Part shown: piece by piece, positions 33,676-42,308 of the stretch
How positions within the stretch are numbered: position 1 is the stretch's first letter
How the letters are laid out: every line of letters begins with the position of its first letter
DNA from: Palsa-744 sp036498265
GTDB lineage: Bacteria > Actinomycetota > Thermoleophilia > Solirubrobacterales > Solirubrobacteraceae
Length of the DNA stretch: 60,714 nucleotides
Assembly: GCA_036498265.1 (NCBI GenBank)
Contig: DASYFT010000039.1
Location: forward strand, 1-60,714
Direction: 5' to 3'
Program-made: the position numbers and the translations under genes
The notes under the pieces: generated by a model
Seen by the model: the letters and a program-made list of their open reading frames with translations, nothing else
Databases searched by the model: none
What the model was told of the DNA's origin: nothing

Positions 33676-35654
33676 AGCGTCTTGGAGCTCCCGGCGACGA
33701 ACTTCGCCGGCTTGCCGAACCACTCCGAGGCCATCAGGCGAGCGATCGGAGCCGCCGTTTCGGCGCCGAACCCCCCCTGCTCGACGGTGACCGCGATCAC
33801 GATCGGCCGGTGCGGATCGCCGACGTAGCACATGTACCAGGACTGGTCTTCCTTGGGTTCGCGCTGGGCTGTTCCCGTCTTGCCGTAGACCGGGTGCTGG
33901 CCCTGGTCCCAGCCCTGCCACACGTCGAACGAGGTCCCCCCCTGCTGGCTGGCGGCGTCGTGGATCCCTTCCATCACGAGGCTGAGGTCCGAGTAGCTCA
34001 TGTGCACCTTCCGCGCCGGCGCAGGGCTCAGCGCCTGTACCAGGCCGCCGTGGGAGTCGTCGATCTCGAGCCCCAGATGAGGGGTCACTACGGTCCCTTC
34101 GCCGCCGTTCATGTACCCGTTGGCGAGCGTCGAGTAGGCCACCGCCATCTGCAGCGGCGAGGTCACCAGGTCGCCCTGCCCGACCGCCAGGTGCATGTTG
34201 TCGCCGACGCTCCAGGGCCGGATTTCACCGACCAGCCCGCAGCTGGAGCGGTGTGTCCGCCTCTCGCATCGCGCCTCCAGCTGGTTCTGGTGGGCGCGCC
34301 ATGCGCTGTCGGGCACGATGCCCGTGATCTCGCTCGGCAGGTCGATGCCGGTCTTGCGGCCGATGCCGAGTTCCCTGGCTTTGCGCTGGATGACGCTGCC
34401 GTGGCTGTTCGCGAGCTCTCCCACTTCGAAGAAGTAGGTGTCGGAGGACACGCGCAGCGCGTCGACGAGGCTCACCGCCCCGTAGTCGGCATGGCCGGCG
34501 TTGCAGAACTGCTGGGTGGAGACCGAGATGCACTGGCCGGCGCCGAGACCGGCGTTGGGGTCGAGCACGCCGGATTCGAGCGCGCCCATCGCGGTGATCG
34601 GCTTGAAGGTGGAGCCCGTCGGATAGGTGCCGTTCACCGCTCGGTCGGTCAGCGGCCCGCCTTCGCTGCTGTTGCCCTGGAGTTGGCGGAACTGCGCTTC
34701 GGTCAGCGGTTTCGCGAATTTGTTCGGGTCGAAGGTCGGGTAGGAGCCGATCGAGAGGACCTGGCCGTTGCGCGGGTCGAGCGCGACGAACGCGCCCGCG
34801 TTCGCCGGTTTGCCCGACGCACGGGCATGTTCGATCCCTTCCACGAGCGCCTTTTCGCTCTCCTTCTGCAGACCGAGGTCGAGCGTCACCCGGAGGCTGT
34901 GCCCGCCCACGGGCTGCTTGGGGGCGAGGCTGCTCGGCACCGGATAGCCCGCCGCGTTGACCCCCACGCGCTGCACTCCGGCTTCCCCGCGCAGGTAGCG
35001 GTCGTAGTAGTACTCGAGCCCTTCCTGGCCGACGACAGTTCCCTGCTGGACGCCGTGGAACGGACGCAGCGCAAGCTCCGGTTTGCTGACCTGGCCCACG
35101 TAGCCGAGGACCTGGGCGGCCATGTCGCCGTAGGGGTAGGAGCGGAGCGCGACCGGTTGCTGCACGACACCCGGGAATTCGCTCTGGCGCTCGCCCAGCA
35201 CGGTGAGCACCCCGGGCCCTGCGTCGGTCTTGATCGTCACGGGTGCGTAGGGCACCGCCGAGCGTCCGCGGATGACCAGCGCCTGGATCCGTCCGGCGCT
35301 CAGACCGAGCAGCCTGCCGAGACGCCGGTAGAGCGCCGCCCGCGGCGAGCCTGCCGGCGGCAGCGCCGAGGGCACGACCTGCACGGCGTTGGTCGTGCGG
35401 CTCGCGACGATCGGCTGCCCCTGCCGATCGAGGATCTGCCCGCGCGGGGCGGGGATCGGAAGGTCCCGCACGCGGTTGGCGTTGGCCTGCTGCACGTACT
35501 GTTCGCCGGAGAGGACCTGGAGGTACCACAGGCGGAAGAAGATCACCCCGAAGATCACCATCGCGATGCCGCCGATGATCGCCACGCGCAGCGCGAGCTG
35601 GGGCGAGACGGGCATGCGCGGGTCGCTCGGACGGACCCGCTCGAGTGCGCTCAT
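33672..35654 (-). CDS. mrdA: Penicillin-binding protein 2 (elongasome transpeptidase)
   Basis: A 660-residue class B PBP. One N-terminal membrane anchor (about residues 20-42) precedes the dimerisation domain (NRVRDLPIPAPRGQILDRQG). The transpeptidase domain has the nucleophile motif STFK in YPTGSTFKPI, SSD in VSSDTYFFEVG and KTG in YGKTGTAQ. It crosslinks peptidoglycan during elongation with RodA. ATG 35654 overlaps the mreD stop by 4 bp. A longer open frame upstream is not needed. Confidence 0.96.
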   Translation of the reverse strand: MSALERVRPSDPRMPVSPQLALRVAIIGGIAMVIFGVIFFRLWYLQVLSGEQYVQQANANRVRDLPIPAPRGQILDRQGQPIVASRTTNAVQVVPSALPPAGSPRAALYRRLGRLLGLSAGRIQALVIRGRSAVPYAPVTIKTDAGPGVLTVLGERQSEFPGVVQQPVALRSYPYGDMAAQVLGYVGQVSKPELALRPFHGVQQGTVVGQEGLEYYYDRYLRGEAGVQRVGVNAAGYPVPSSLAPKQPVGGHSLRVTLDLGLQKESEKALVEGIEHARASGKPANAGAFVALDPRNGQVLSIGSYPTFDPNKFAKPLTEAQFRQLQGNSSEGGPLTDRAVNGTYPTGSTFKPITAMGALESGVLDPNAGLGAGQCISVSTQQFCNAGHADYGAVSLVDALRVSSDTYFFEVGELANSHGSVIQRKARELGIGRKTGIDLPSEITGIVPDSAWRAHQNQLEARCERRTHRSSCGLVGEIRPWSVGDNMHLAVGQGDLVTSPLQMAVAYSTLANGYMNGGEGTVVTPHLGLEIDDSHGGLVQALSPAPARKVHMSYSDLSLVMEGIHDAASQQGGTSFDVWQGWDQGQHPVYGKTGTAQREPKEDQSWYMCYVGDPHRPIVIAVTVEQGGFGAETAAPIARLMASEWFGKPAKFVAGSSKTL

Positions 35655-36229
35655 GCGCGCGAGAGCGGGCTGAGCCCACCGGTCGTGTACGCCCGGCGCC
35701 GGCGCCGGCGGCGCGGGTCCTCGGGGAGCGCGCCCTCGAGGATGCGACGCACGATCGCCCACAGCGGCAGCGCCACGATCGAGCTGACGACCACGCCGAG
35801 CACGATCTGGCGAAGCAGCTCCAGGCTGACGGGCGCGTCGACGCCGAGCATGAACTCGATCAGCGAGTAGCCGACGAGCGCCACGGCGGCGGCGCTCGCG
35901 CCGACCAGCAGGGGGGTGAGCGCGGCCTGCGGGTCACGCAGCTCGCGCAGGCGCCCGGACCAGTAGCCGATGAGCGTGAAGATCAGGGATGTCACGCCGA
36001 GCGTCTGTACGAGCGCGAGGTCGACGAGCAGCCCCACGGCGAAGCCGGCCACGGCGCCGATCATCGAGCCGCAGAGCAGGCCGACGAACGCGACGAGCAA
36101 CGGCGAGAGGTCCACGGTTATGCCGAACACCGGAACCTCCGAGACGACTCCGATCTGGAGGAACACGCAGATCACCGACATCGCCGCGACGCGCAGCAGC
36201 AGCGAGGCAGAGATCCCCGAGCCGCTCAT
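35651..36229 (-). CDS. mreD: Rod shape-determining protein MreD
   Basis: A 192-residue protein with five to six membrane segments, the usual size for MreD. The LSPLLVAFVGLLCGSMIGAVAGFAVGLL stretch is family-like. The C-terminus has an Arg-rich cytoplasmic tail (RRRRRRRAYTTGG). It links MreC, RodA and PBP2 in the elongasome. Both ends overlap neighbours by 4 bp (mreC stop, mrdA start), showing strict coupling. Identification leans partly on gene order. Confidence 0.9.
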   Translation of the reverse strand: MSGSGISASLLLRVAAMSVICVFLQIGVVSEVPVFGITVDLSPLLVAFVGLLCGSMIGAVAGFAVGLLVDLALVQTLGVTSLIFTLIGYWSGRLRELRDPQAALTPLLVGASAAAVALVGYSLIEFMLGVDAPVSLELLRQIVLGVVVSSIVALPLWAIVRRILEGALPEDPRRRRRRRAYTTGGLSPLSRA

Positions 36230-37179
36230 CCTCCGGCTCCCGTCGAGGCCAGCTGTTCGCCCGAGGCCCCGCTCGAGGCGGCGCCGTGGCCCGGCGGAAG
36301 GGTGGCCGCGAGGCCCGCGAGCTTCGTCGCACGCGTGCCGCTCGACGTCGTGAGCACCTGCACGACGTCGAGGTTGTGGAGGTTGGCCATCGGACGCACG
36401 TTGACCGAGCGGTAGGCGCTTTCTTCGTTGACCGAGGTCACCTGGCCGATGGGGATCCCTGGCGGGTAGAGCGAGTCGTCGGGGCTGGAGACCGTCCCCG
36501 AGGTCACCACGTATTCGCCCGCCACCGCCGGGGTGTTGGCCGGCAGGTACTGCAGCAGGAGGTCGTTCGGGTCTCCGACCTTGGGCTGGATGATGCCGGT
36601 TGCGTTGCCGGTGCCGATCCGGGCCGAGACCCCCATCCGGCTGTCGGTGATGAGATCGACCTGGGCTCCGTCCGAGGCGACCTGCGTGACCTTGCCGACG
36701 AGCCCTTCGCCGTTGATCACCGGGTCGTTCACGTGGAGCCCCGCGCCTTCGCCTTTGTCGATCGTTACGGTCGAGTACCAGATGTTGGGCGACTTGGCCA
36801 CCACGGTGGCGGTCACCGGGTGGTAGCTGTTGATGCCGAGCTGATCGAGGTGGTAGATGCCCAGCAGCTGGCGGTAGGTCCGTTTTTCACTCTGGTCGGC
36901 GACCAGTTCGCGGCGCAGTTTGCCGACCTGCTTGAGCAGCTGGTTTCGCTGGCTTTTCGCATGGAACGTGTCGCCGATGCCGCCGAACAGGTCGCGGACC
37001 GGCTTGAGCGCCTTGTTGGCACCGTCCTGGATCGGCGAGACGACCGTCAGGAACCCGCGCTGGACGGCATGCAGCCGTCCCCCGGGGGCCTCGCCGAAGT
37101 ATGCGGTCAGGAGCAGCAGAGATAGGACGACGAGCAGTACGAGCACCGCGCGTCGCCGCCGGACCGTCTTGTCGTACAC
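36226..37179 (-). CDS. mreC: Rod shape-determining protein MreC
   Basis: A 317-residue protein from a GTG start. A single membrane anchor (about residues 10-28) is followed by a coiled coil (about 70-105, SQRNQLLKQVGKLRRELV). The periplasmic beta-barrel domains contain VVAKSPNIWYSTVTIDKGEG and GLVGKVTQV. The C-terminal ~35 residues are low-complexity. MreC organises PBP2 and RodA along MreB filaments. It lies between mreB and mreD. Confidence 0.95.
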   Translation of the reverse strand: MYDKTVRRRRAVLVLLVVLSLLLLTAYFGEAPGGRLHAVQRGFLTVVSPIQDGANKALKPVRDLFGGIGDTFHAKSQRNQLLKQVGKLRRELVADQSEKRTYRQLLGIYHLDQLGINSYHPVTATVVAKSPNIWYSTVTIDKGEGAGLHVNDPVINGEGLVGKVTQVASDGAQVDLITDSRMGVSARIGTGNATGIIQPKVGDPNDLLLQYLPANTPAVAGEYVVTSGTVSSPDDSLYPPGIPIGQVTSVNEESAYRSVNVRPMANLHNLDVVQVLTTSSGTRATKLAGLAATLPPGHGAASSGASGEQLASTGAGG

Positions 37180-37252
37180 CGATCACTACCTTCCGAAGCG
37201 TTCACGGACAGAGTACCCATGGGGCGGGCGGCCTGTTACACGGTCATCGCGG

Positions 37253-38299
37253 TCACCGGCGGCGCCGGTTGCGCGAGGTGCGGTTCGAGCGGTGGATCGC
37301 CTCGAACTCCTCCAGCGAGCGCCCTGAGCCCACGGCGACGCAGGTCAGCGGCGACTCGGCCAGGTGCGCCGGCATCTGCGTCTCCTCCCGCAGTCGCACG
37401 TCCAGCCCCTGCAGGAGCGACCCGCCGCCGGCCAGCATGATGCCACGATCCATGATGTCCGAGGCCAGCTCCGGCGGGGTGCGGTCGAGGGTCTCCTTGA
37501 CCGCGTCGATGATCTGGTTGAGCGGTTCCTCCAGCGCCTGGCGGATCTCCTCGCTGGTCAGCACGACCGTCTTGGGCAGCCCGGCGACCATGTCGCGCCC
37601 CCGGATCTCTGCCTGGAGCTCCTCCGACATCGGACAGGCCGAGCCGATCTCGAGCTTGAGCTCCTCGGCGGTCTGCTGGCCGATGAGCAGCTTGTACTCC
37701 TTCTTGGCGTAGTTGATGATCGACTCGTCCATCTCGTCGCCGCCGACGCGGATGGACTGCGAGACGACGATCCCGCCGAGCGAGATCACCGCCACCTCGG
37801 AGGTTCCACCTCCGATGTCAACCACCATGGAGCCGGTCGGCTCGCCCACCGGCAGCCCGGCGCCGATCGCCGCGGCCATCGGCTCCTCGATCAGGTAGGC
37901 GGTGCGCGCGCCGGCCGAGAGGCAGGCCTCCTCCACGGCGCGCTTCTCGACGCCGGTCACGCCTGACGGCACGCAGACCACCACGCGCGGATGCGCCCAG
38001 CGGTTCTGGTGGACCTTTTGGATGAAGTGCCTGAGCATCTGCTCGGTCACGTCGAAGTCGGCGATCACACCGTCCTTCAGCGGGCGGATCGCCTGGATCG
38101 TGCCGGGCGTGCGCCCCAGCATGCGCTTTGCCTCGATTCCCACGGCGTGCACTTCGCCGGTGCGCGAGTCGATCGCCACGACGCTCGGCTCCGAGAGGAC
38201 GATCCCGCGGCCGCGAACGTAGACCAGCGTGTTGGCGGTTCCCAGGTCGACCGCCATGTCGCGACCGCCGAACCCCGTCAGATAGCTGAAGATACCCAT
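37253..38299 (-). CDS. mreB: Rod shape-determining protein MreB
   Basis: A 348-residue actin-like ATPase. Phosphate-binding loops are visible in DLGTANTLVYVRGRGIVLSE and VDIGGGTSEVAVISLGG, and the adenosine motif in LAGGGSLLQGL. The N-terminus (MGIFSYLTGFGGRDMAVD) may be the amphipathic membrane-binding segment. It directs lateral wall synthesis, so the cell is probably rod-shaped or elongates. TACACT on the minus strand about 90 bp upstream is a candidate -10. Confidence 0.97.
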   Translation of the reverse strand: MGIFSYLTGFGGRDMAVDLGTANTLVYVRGRGIVLSEPSVVAIDSRTGEVHAVGIEAKRMLGRTPGTIQAIRPLKDGVIADFDVTEQMLRHFIQKVHQNRWAHPRVVVCVPSGVTGVEKRAVEEACLSAGARTAYLIEEPMAAAIGAGLPVGEPTGSMVVDIGGGTSEVAVISLGGIVVSQSIRVGGDEMDESIINYAKKEYKLLIGQQTAEELKLEIGSACPMSEELQAEIRGRDMVAGLPKTVVLTSEEIRQALEEPLNQIIDAVKETLDRTPPELASDIMDRGIMLAGGGSLLQGLDVRLREETQMPAHLAESPLTCVAVGSGRSLEEFEAIHRSNRTSRNRRRR

Positions 38300-38391
38300 A
38301 TGAAGAGAGAGGGGACGCCTTGATTCGGCCCGGCGCCGCGGTGTTGCGGCGGCCCCGGCCGCCTGCGCTCATCGGGGCGTACCCGTCGGGC

Positions 38392-38397
38392 AGTGTA
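38392..38397 (-). promoter_or_regulatory. -10 hexamer upstream of mreB
   Basis: TACACT on the minus strand, about 90 bp before the mreB start, lies in the 153-bp gap between maf and mreB. A nearby AT-rich inverted repeat (CGTTTT/AAAACG, about 38427-38445) is of unknown role. The -35 is unclear. Confidence 0.35.
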
Positions 38398-38452
38398 GCG
38401 AACGGCCGCCGGCGCCCTGCCACTCGTTTTGCAGGCGAAAACGACCGGCTCG

Positions 38453-39019
38453 TCAGCCGGCGAGCAGCTGCGGATAGATGTCGAGCAGGCTCCCCAGCGG
38501 CAGGCCCACGACGTTCTCGTAGTCGCCCTCGACCGATCTGACGAGCGCCGCGCCGGCCCCCTGGATGGCGTATCCCCCGGCGCGGCCGCGCCACTCTCCG
38601 GTGCCGACGTACCAGTCGAGCAGACGCTCGTCGAGCTCGCGGAAGCTGACGCGCGTGCTCGCCAGAGCGGTGCGCTCGCCATCCGGCAGCAGCAGCGCGA
38701 GACCGCTGAGCACCTCGTGGGTGGTCCCGCCGAGCCGCTCGAGGGTCCGGCGCGCGGAGGCCTCGTCAGCGGGCTTGCCGTAGATCGTGCCGTCCAGCAC
38801 GACCATGGTGTCGCACCCCAGCACGGCCTCGCCGGCCCCCTCGCGGCGGACGGCGCGCGCCTTGCGCCGGGCGTTCTCGAGCGCCGCCAGCCCGGGGTCG
38901 CCGGCGTCCGTCTCGGTGACCCCGGACGGGCGCACAGCGAAGGACACGCCCAGCCGCTCGAGGATCGCCCGTCGCTGCGGCGATGCGGAGGCGAGGACGA
39001 GCTGCAGGCGCTCGGTCAG
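38453..39019 (-). CDS. maf: Maf family nucleotide pyrophosphatase
   Basis: About 188 residues. The substrate motif LVLASASPQRRAILERLG is at the N-terminus, and GCDTMVVLDG and GKPAD follow. Maf hydrolyses non-canonical NTPs such as dTTP/UTP analogues and is linked to septum control. No ATG, GTG or TTG precedes the SASPQRR motif after the ndk stop; the first canonical start (GTG 38947) would remove it. CTG 39019, with GAGGAG 9 nt upstream, is the best start. The frame is the same as ndk, separated by one TAG, so low-level readthrough is also conceivable. Confidence 0.88.
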   Translation of the reverse strand: MTERLQLVLASASPQRRAILERLGVSFAVRPSGVTETDAGDPGLAALENARRKARAVRREGAGEAVLGCDTMVVLDGTIYGKPADEASARRTLERLGGTTHEVLSGLALLLPDGERTALASTRVSFRELDERLLDWYVGTGEWRGRAGGYAIQGAGAALVRSVEGDYENVVGLPLGSLLDIYPQLLAG

Positions 39020-39022
39020 CTG

Positions 39023-39427
39023 CTAGAGCTCCTCGAAGAACAGCGCCGCCTCGCGCTCGGCGGCCTCCGGGGAGTCCGACCCGTGGACCATGTTGGCTCC
39101 GACTTCGATCGCGAAGTCGCCCCTGATCGAGCCGGGCGCCGCCTCGAGCGGGTCGGTTGCGCCGATCACCTGGCGGGCCGCCCTCACGGCATCGGCGCCC
39201 GTGAGCACCATCGCCACGATCGGCCCGGAGGTGATGAAGTCGACGAGCTCCCCGAAGAACGGCCGCTCCGCGTGCTCGGCGTAGTGGTGCTCGGCCAGGT
39301 CCCGCCCGACGGTCATGTGCCGCAACGCGACGATCTTCAGCCCCTTGCGCTCGAAGCGCGCGATGATCTCGCCGGTCAGGCCGCGCGCGAAGGCGTCGGG
39401 CTTTACGAGGATCAGCGTTCGGTCCAT
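39023..39427 (-). CDS. ndk: Nucleoside diphosphate kinase
   Basis: A 134-residue NDK of normal length. It begins MDRTLILVKPDAFARGLTGE. The active-site His is in NMVHGSDSPE, with the family PFF...FITSGP and IRGDFA motifs. It transfers gamma-phosphates to balance NTP pools. Its 3' end supplies the ribosome site for maf. Both are nucleotide-pool enzymes, so co-expression is sensible. Confidence 0.97.
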   Translation of the reverse strand: MDRTLILVKPDAFARGLTGEIIARFERKGLKIVALRHMTVGRDLAEHHYAEHAERPFFGELVDFITSGPIVAMVLTGADAVRAARQVIGATDPLEAAPGSIRGDFAIEVGANMVHGSDSPEAAEREAALFFEEL

Positions 39428-39453
39428 GAGTTCCTTTGGTCGGTATGTACGCG

Positions 39454-40104
39454 TCAGGCGCTGGGGCGAGGCCTGCCGCTGGGACGGCGTGAGCGCCCGG
39501 CTCTGGCCGGGCGGCTCGCTGACTCGGATGCCGCCAGCGGCTCGACCTCTTCACCGGGTGCCTCCTCGGCCGGAAGCGCATCGGCGGCCTGGGTGATCTC
39601 CGGCAGCTCGCTCTCCGGCACCGTCGCGCGACGCCGGCGCGAGCGTGGCGGGGCGAGGCCTGGGACGTCGGACTCGCAGTACGGGCAGATCGTCCAGGCC
39701 TGATCCAGCGGGCGCGAGCAGTTCGCGCAGCGCTCCTTGAGCTTTCGCAGGCAGCTCGGGCAGCGGATGAAGTCTCGCTCGATCCGGTAGTCGCAGTGGG
39801 GGCACAGCGACTGGTCGAGCTGATGCAGGCGCGCCTCGGTCGCCTGCATCTCGAGTTCGCGCTCGCGCACGTCCTCGAGGTACTCCGGGGGCCGCAGGAT
39901 CATGTAGACCATCGTGCCCACGAACGGGAACAGCGACGCCGCGGTGGCACAGCCGATCAGCATCGGATCGAGGATCCTTCGCCTCGCGTCCGTGTACGTC
40001 CAGTAGATCAACGACAGGTAGAGGACGACCACGAACAGGATCAAAAGGTCGACCACGAGGTTCAAGCCGCTGCTTTCGATTCCGAAGTATGCGAGCGGAG
40101 GCAT
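39454..40104 (-). CDS. Membrane protein with double zinc ribbon
   Basis: A 216-residue protein. Two hydrophobic segments (about residues 14-34 and 48-70) are followed by a short helical stretch. A double zinc ribbon then shows cysteine pairs CPHC, CPSC, CANC and CPYC (about 101-145). The C-terminal tail is disordered and rich in Glu, Ala, Arg and Pro. It probably sits in the membrane with the zinc ribbons in the cytoplasm. Function is unknown. It is between folC and ndk, 26 bp upstream of ndk. Confidence 0.75.
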   Translation of the reverse strand: MPPLAYFGIESSGLNLVVDLLILFVVVLYLSLIYWTYTDARRRILDPMLIGCATAASLFPFVGTMVYMILRPPEYLEDVRERELEMQATEARLHQLDQSLCPHCDYRIERDFIRCPSCLRKLKERCANCSRPLDQAWTICPYCESDVPGLAPPRSRRRRATVPESELPEITQAADALPAEEAPGEEVEPLAASESASRPARAGRSRRPSGRPRPSA

Positions 40105-40117
40105 CGGCCGGGTGAGT

Positions 40118-40234
40118 TTAGAGAAACAACCGGCCGAACCCGTAGCCAGCGGCGAAGAACACGAGGATCACCAGCGCCACGATCAGGGCCACCGCGCCCA
40201 CCATCGCGAGCACCGAGGGCCCTTCGCCGTTCAT
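40118..40234 (-). CDS. 38-residue single-TM membrane protein
   Basis: A small protein, MNGEGPSVLAMVG followed by one hydrophobic helix and the end AAGYGFGRLFL. Its ATG overlaps the folC stop by 4 bp (ATGA), the coupling used elsewhere in this window. The coding quality (one clean helix with a short polar N-terminus) supports a real product. Function is unknown. Confidence 0.6.
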   Translation of the reverse strand: MNGEGPSVLAMVGAVALIVALVILVFFAAGYGFGRLFL

Positions 40235-41559
40235 CGACCGGCCCCTGAGCCTCGAAGCCCCACACGCGGTGAGCGCCGCTGCTCGGCGGGCTGCAGCCCC
40301 GCGAGCAGATCCCCGATCAGGTAGACCGAGCCCGCGGCCAGCACGGAACCGTGGCGCTCGCGCGCCCACGCGCGCGCCTGCTCCAACGCGCGCGACGGTC
40401 GTGGCTCGCAGCTGCTGGCGGCGAAGCCGAGCTGTCGCGCCAGGGACTCGAGCGCCGCGGGCGAGAGCGCTCTGCCGCTGGGCGGGGCGGTGAACCAGGC
40501 GTGATCGCAGAGCGGCAGCAGCGCTCGCAGCATGCCCGCGGCGTCCTTGTCCTCGAGCACCCCCAACACGAGCGCAAGCGGCCGCCCCGGAAGGACCTCC
40601 GGCAGCGCCTCGACGAGCGCCGCGACCGCGTCGGGGTTGTGGGCCCCGTCGAAGAGCGTCGGCGGCTCGCCTCCGAGCAGCTGCAGGCGCCCCGGCACGG
40701 CGGTCGCCATCGCCGCCTGCGCGACCGCACGCCGGCTCAGAGGGATGCCCGCCCGCCTCAGGTGGACCTCCGCGGCGGCCTGCGCCAGGGCGAAGTTCCG
40801 GCGCTGGAACGGCCCGCGGGCGCGCAGCTCCACGGTGCTCTCGCCGGCGCTCGCGCGGACGATCTCGGCGCCTCGCTCGGCGGCCACCCGCTCGGCGACG
40901 GCCAGCGCCTCCGCGACGAGACCGGAGCCGATCACGAGCGTCCCGTGCTCGGCAAGCGCCGCGAGCTTCTCACCGGCGATGTCGGTGACGGTGGGGCCCA
41001 GCCAGCGCGTGTGCTCGAGGCCGACGTTCGTGAGCACCGTCACCGGCGCGTCGATCACGCTCGTCGCGTCGTAACGTCCGCCGAGACCCGCCTCGACGAC
41101 CGCCACATCGACGTCGCGCTCGGCCATGTGCCACAGGGCGGCCGCCGTGAGCAGTTCGAACTGAGTGACGTGGTCGTCCTCGCCGAGCGTGCGGTTGACA
41201 CGCTCGGCGGCCCACCAGGCGCGAGCGATCGCCGCCGCGAACTCCTCCGGGCCGAGCTCCCGCTCGCTGACCTGCACCCGCTCGCGGTAGGAGACCAGAT
41301 GGGGCGACGTGTAGGCCCCCGTGCGCAATCCGTGGCGCTCGAGGATCGCAGCGATCATCCGGGTCGTGGAGGACTTGCCGTTGGTGCCGAGCACCTGGAT
41401 CGTGTCGAACCGACGCTCCGGCGAGCCCAGCACGGTCATCATCCTGCGCATACGGTCGAGCCCGAAGCGCATTCCGAAGAGCTCGAGCGAGCGCAGCTGG
41501 CGCTCCGCCCGGCTCTCGGTCCAGGAGCCTGCGGCGCTGTTCGTCGTCGAGCTGTCCAC
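40231..41559 (-). CDS. folC: Folylpolyglutamate/dihydrofolate synthase
   Basis: A 442-residue Mur-ligase-family enzyme. The P-loop is VLGTNGKSSTTRM; further motifs are VEAGLGGRYDATSV and the C-terminal-domain LFDGAHNPDAVAAL. It adds glutamates to folates and may also make dihydrofolate. The GTG start is 35 bp after the small gene at 41595-41918. Its stop is coupled to the 38-residue membrane protein. Confidence 0.95.
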   Translation of the reverse strand: MDSSTTNSAAGSWTESRAERQLRSLELFGMRFGLDRMRRMMTVLGSPERRFDTIQVLGTNGKSSTTRMIAAILERHGLRTGAYTSPHLVSYRERVQVSERELGPEEFAAAIARAWWAAERVNRTLGEDDHVTQFELLTAAALWHMAERDVDVAVVEAGLGGRYDATSVIDAPVTVLTNVGLEHTRWLGPTVTDIAGEKLAALAEHGTLVIGSGLVAEALAVAERVAAERGAEIVRASAGESTVELRARGPFQRRNFALAQAAAEVHLRRAGIPLSRRAVAQAAMATAVPGRLQLLGGEPPTLFDGAHNPDAVAALVEALPEVLPGRPLALVLGVLEDKDAAGMLRALLPLCDHAWFTAPPSGRALSPAALESLARQLGFAASSCEPRPSRALEQARAWARERHGSVLAAGSVYLIGDLLAGLQPAEQRRSPRVGLRGSGAGR

Positions 41560-41594
41560 CTTGGTCTCTTCTCGGCCGCGCCGTCCCGTCGCGG

Positions 41595-41918
41595 CTAGGC
41601 GTCGGGATGCTTGCGCAGGTAGTCGATGAACAGCGGGCGAAGCGCCTCGCCGAGCCGGCCGTCGCCGCTGTGCACCGCGTCGTAGATCAGTCCTTTGGAG
41701 AACTGGATGTCGTAGTCGGCCTCGCCCTCGTCACCGCTGACCGACTCGGCGACGGGGATCGCCTTCAGCAGCGACCACAGGAACCTCACGTCGAGATGGC
41801 GCTCGGCATAGCGCATCGCGCGGTCGTGCAGCTCCTTCGTCGGGAGGCGCTCCAGATCGTCGGCCGCGGCGCCCGGCTGGTCGCCGTGGAGCTCGGCGTC
41901 ACCGGTCGGCGGAGCCAT
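41595..41918 (-). CDS. Conserved-looking small acidic protein, unknown function
   Basis: A 107-residue soluble protein. The core LPTKELHDRAMRYAERHLDV, FLWSLLKAIPVAESV, FSKGLIYDAVHSGD and LRPLFIDYLRKHPDA looks like a compact helical domain. No family is recognised. Its ATG shares one base with the stop of the upstream gene (TGATG), so the two are translated together. The pair lies between clpX and folC. Confidence 0.65.
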   Translation of the reverse strand: MAPPTGDAELHGDQPGAAADDLERLPTKELHDRAMRYAERHLDVRFLWSLLKAIPVAESVSGDEGEADYDIQFSKGLIYDAVHSGDGRLGEALRPLFIDYLRKHPDA

Positions 41919-42217
41919 CAACGGCGCTTGCGCCGCCCGGCACGCAGTGGCGCGAGCACGTCGCGGCCGAAGCCTTTGAGATCGAGCTTGCGGACCAGCT
42001 TGCCGAGTTCCTCGCGCTCCTTGGAGCTCAGGTGCCCGAGCCGACCGCGCGACTCGCGCAGCAGCCGGGTGAGGCGCACGCGATCCTTCTCGGGGAGCCT
42101 TCGCCAGCGCTCCCCCGCGGCGATCACGGCCTGGAGCAGCGCGGCCCACGGCACAGCCTTCAGTCGGGAGCGGGGCTTCAACTCCGAGGGCCTGCGCTTG
42201 AGCAGTGACCTGGCCAC
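41918..42217 (-). CDS. Small basic helical protein, unknown function
   Basis: A 99-residue, strongly basic, all-helical protein with no membrane segment (ARSLLKRRPSELKPRSRLKA; DRVRLTRLLRESRGRLG; LRAGRRKRR at the end). The composition suggests nucleic-acid or ribosome binding, but there is no recognised domain. It is coupled to the acidic protein downstream by TGATG, and the opposite charges of the two products make a complex plausible. Confidence 0.6.
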   Translation of the reverse strand: MARSLLKRRPSELKPRSRLKAVPWAALLQAVIAAGERWRRLPEKDRVRLTRLLRESRGRLGHLSSKEREELGKLVRKLDLKGFGRDVLAPLRAGRRKRR

Positions 42218-42308
42218 ATCGGCGATGGTAGCGGGCGAAGCGGTCCATCAGCGCGCCGCCGCGCGACCCCTTTCGAGCGCCGGGGGCCGCCGGCGGCGCC
42301 GATCGGGC

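Noticed and set aside
38947..38947. GTG 38947 as the maf start
   Set aside because: It would delete the SASPQRR substrate motif that defines Maf enzymes.
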